Assembly: GCF_016545825.1 (NCBI RefSeq) | Contig: NC_052616.1 | Location: 36,880,192-36,944,191 of the forward strand | DNA: 64,000 nucleotides | Direction of reading: 5' to 3' | Origin: Eucalyptus grandis | Taxonomy: Eukaryota > Streptophyta > Magnoliopsida > Myrtales > Myrtaceae | In this document: piece after piece, positions 62,605-64,000 of the stretch | How the letters are laid out: every line of letters starts with the position of its first letter | How positions within the stretch are numbered: the first letter of the stretch is position 1 | The notes under the pieces: generated by a model | Databases searched by the model: none | What the model was told of the DNA's origin: nothing | Seen by the model: only the letters and a program-made list of their open reading frames with translations | Translations under genes and position numbers: made by a program

Positions 62605-63713
62605 CATGTCATGCGATAGAACATCGACAACATCATCATATAGCCATAATCTACTGCGTCTTCCAGGATCATCTCGATAGTCTTGATTCACAATTTCTAT
62701 ACCCATCGCTTGAATCAAGTCATACACTCTTAGGAATCCGTACCAATCAATGCTTATCAAGGACCTCTCAATGAGAATTTCTAATCCTATTGTTGCCTCA
62801 AAGTCACAACTATCGAGTACTTTCTTTATGTACTCACTATCCTTTCCCTTAAATAAGCAAACAATGTGGAGAAAGATCTCTCTCTCATTTTCCTCTAGCC
62901 CATCATAACTTATTTTGAGCACATCATTAATGGATTAGTGAGGAATCCTGGAAAGCTTTTTTTAGTGTACTTTCCCATTCACATTCTCTTCTACCACGCA
63001 AAAAGGAACCCAGCACCTCAAGTGCTAAAGGAAGGCCTCTTGCATGATTTAGAACACTATCCACCAAATCTATCTTGATTTCCAATTTTTGGCATGTTGG
63101 AAAAGCATGATTGCTAAGTAGCTCACAAGCTTCACTGTCATTTAGTACTTCAACTTCATATACATGATGTAAATCAATCCCAGGACTAGTTAGCATTCGT
63201 CTATCTCTTGCAGTAATAATGATCCTACTTCCATTGCCAAACCACTTGCCTTCTCCTGCTAAGGCATTTAATTGGTGCAAGTCATCCACATCATCTAGGA
63301 TGATGAGAACTTTTTTGCAGCAAAGTCTATGGTGTATTATATTAATACCTTCATCAACATTGGACACTTCTAACCTTTGTTGTAGTGATAATATATCTTT
63401 CAATAATTTCTCTTGCAGATAACTAGACCCATGCAACCTTTAGATGTTTCTCGAACATTTGCCAAAAAACATGAACCCTCAAATTGTCTAAAAGTAGCAT
63501 TGTAAAGGGCTTTTGCTAAAGTTGTCTTGCCTATGCCTCCCAGTCCCATAATCCCACCATGACAACATCATCATCAAGTCAACATTTAACATCGATTTCA
63601 ACTTAATCACTTGGGTATCTATCCCAACTGGATGCTTAGCGATGTGTAAAGGTGTTCGATCTAGGTGAGTGGAGATGTCATTCACAATTCTTTGTATAAG
63701 CTTTGACTCATCT
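62605..63713 (-). pseudogene. TNL-B NB-ARC exon, several frameshifts
   Basis: Follows a gtcag acceptor. The parts are recognisable: SKLIQRIVNDISTHLDRTPL, a P-loop region whose frame is broken near 63,580 and 63,535 (GGIGKTTLAK appears only in a shifted frame), a slip near 63,425, then VLIILDDVDDLHQLNALAGE, GSRIIITARDRRML, GLPLALEVLGSFL. An extra A in a run near 62,960 and an in-frame TAA in the correct frame near 62,937 precede VLKISYDGLEENEREIF. The MHD motif reads VYDL. The domain cannot be translated as it stands. Confidence 0.88.
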
Positions 63714-64000
63714 CTGACAAAAATGGAAAAAAATAAGTTGTAGTATTGTTTTAGCAATTTGAATAAGCAAATAACGAACGGTCACCAACCAATAATGAAA
63801 AAGGAGTGCGTCACATTTTTACATAATCACAACCAAGAAAAATTTGTTCCCACCAAGTCAGAATTAGAACTCCAAGAGCTCCACACCAATCCAAACAAGT
63901 TCAGGGTTCAACTTTTAGTCATCCAAGTGATCCATGTTCATTTGATTATACATGGCAATTTACTTATTTTTCCTTTTGACTATTCTTTGTGATTCATCCA
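63714..64000 (-). other. TNL-B intron 1, running off the window
   Basis: Matches the TNL-A intron 1 upstream of the NB-ARC acceptor (gcaaatMacgRRcRgtcaccaacc, ccaagtSMtccRtgttc). The TIR exon should follow just beyond 64,000. Confidence 0.8.

Noticed and set aside
1..64000. CRISPR arrays, bacterial operons or phage genes
   Set aside because: The window is plant nuclear DNA; tandem arrays seen here have no spacers of constant length with conserved repeats.

Overview
The window is nuclear DNA from a eudicot plant. It has spliced genes with GT/AG introns, two TIR-NB-ARC-LRR (TNL) resistance genes with a C-JID exon, remnants of plastid and nuclear plant genes, and dense plant transposon debris. 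TNLs of this kind point to a dicot. A woody Myrtaceae (Eucalyptus-like) genome is my guess from the style of the repeats, not something the sequence proves. A run of 100 Ns (about 17,796-17,895) marks an assembly gap.

Layout. 1-9 kb is AT-rich repeat DNA with a minisatellite, two ~500 bp direct repeats, an R2R3-MYB fragment (minus strand, 6.65-7.06 kb) and a few unrecognised coding-like scraps. 9-13 kb holds a possible 66-aa gene with a TATA box, a three-copy ~466 bp tandem repeat, a tRNA-derived SINE with matching target-site duplications, and a ~760 bp terminal-inverted-repeat element. 13.4-17.8 kb is a decayed Ty1-copia region (710 bp and 385 bp tandem repeats, then gag, protease and the start of integrase) that stops at the gap. 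Beyond the gap, 18-24 kb carries a broken Rubisco/aldolase lysine methyltransferase (plus strand), an unrecognised terminal exon and a broken O-fucosyltransferase (both minus strand), and a CpG-rich leader.

24.5-33.5 kb is TNL-A (minus strand). Its TIR, NB-ARC and first LRR exons join into one open frame of 821 codons, which ends by frameshift inside the main LRR exon. The main LRR exon and the ~2 kb intron upstream of it are tandemly duplicated, and the breakpoint falls exactly on a splice donor, so the duplicated exons would splice in frame if two missing bases were present. 33.5-50 kb is gene-poor: a ~1.2 kb minisatellite with an unamplified relative 1 kb away, a 334 bp MITE, a ~1.2 kb long-TIR (MULE-like) element with a GC-rich core, and a LINE 3' end with a poly-A tail. 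50-58 kb is mostly low-copy-looking sequence with a decayed tRNA adenosine deaminase 2 fragment and unrecognised exon-like pieces. 58.3 kb to the right edge is TNL-B (minus strand), a head-to-tail paralogue of TNL-A with a single LRR exon and several frameshifts; its TIR exon lies outside the window.

The two TNLs form a tandem cluster of immune-receptor genes. Almost every other recognisable gene is broken, often by a single base in or beside a short homopolymer, so either pseudogene decay or base-level assembly error must be considered throughout.
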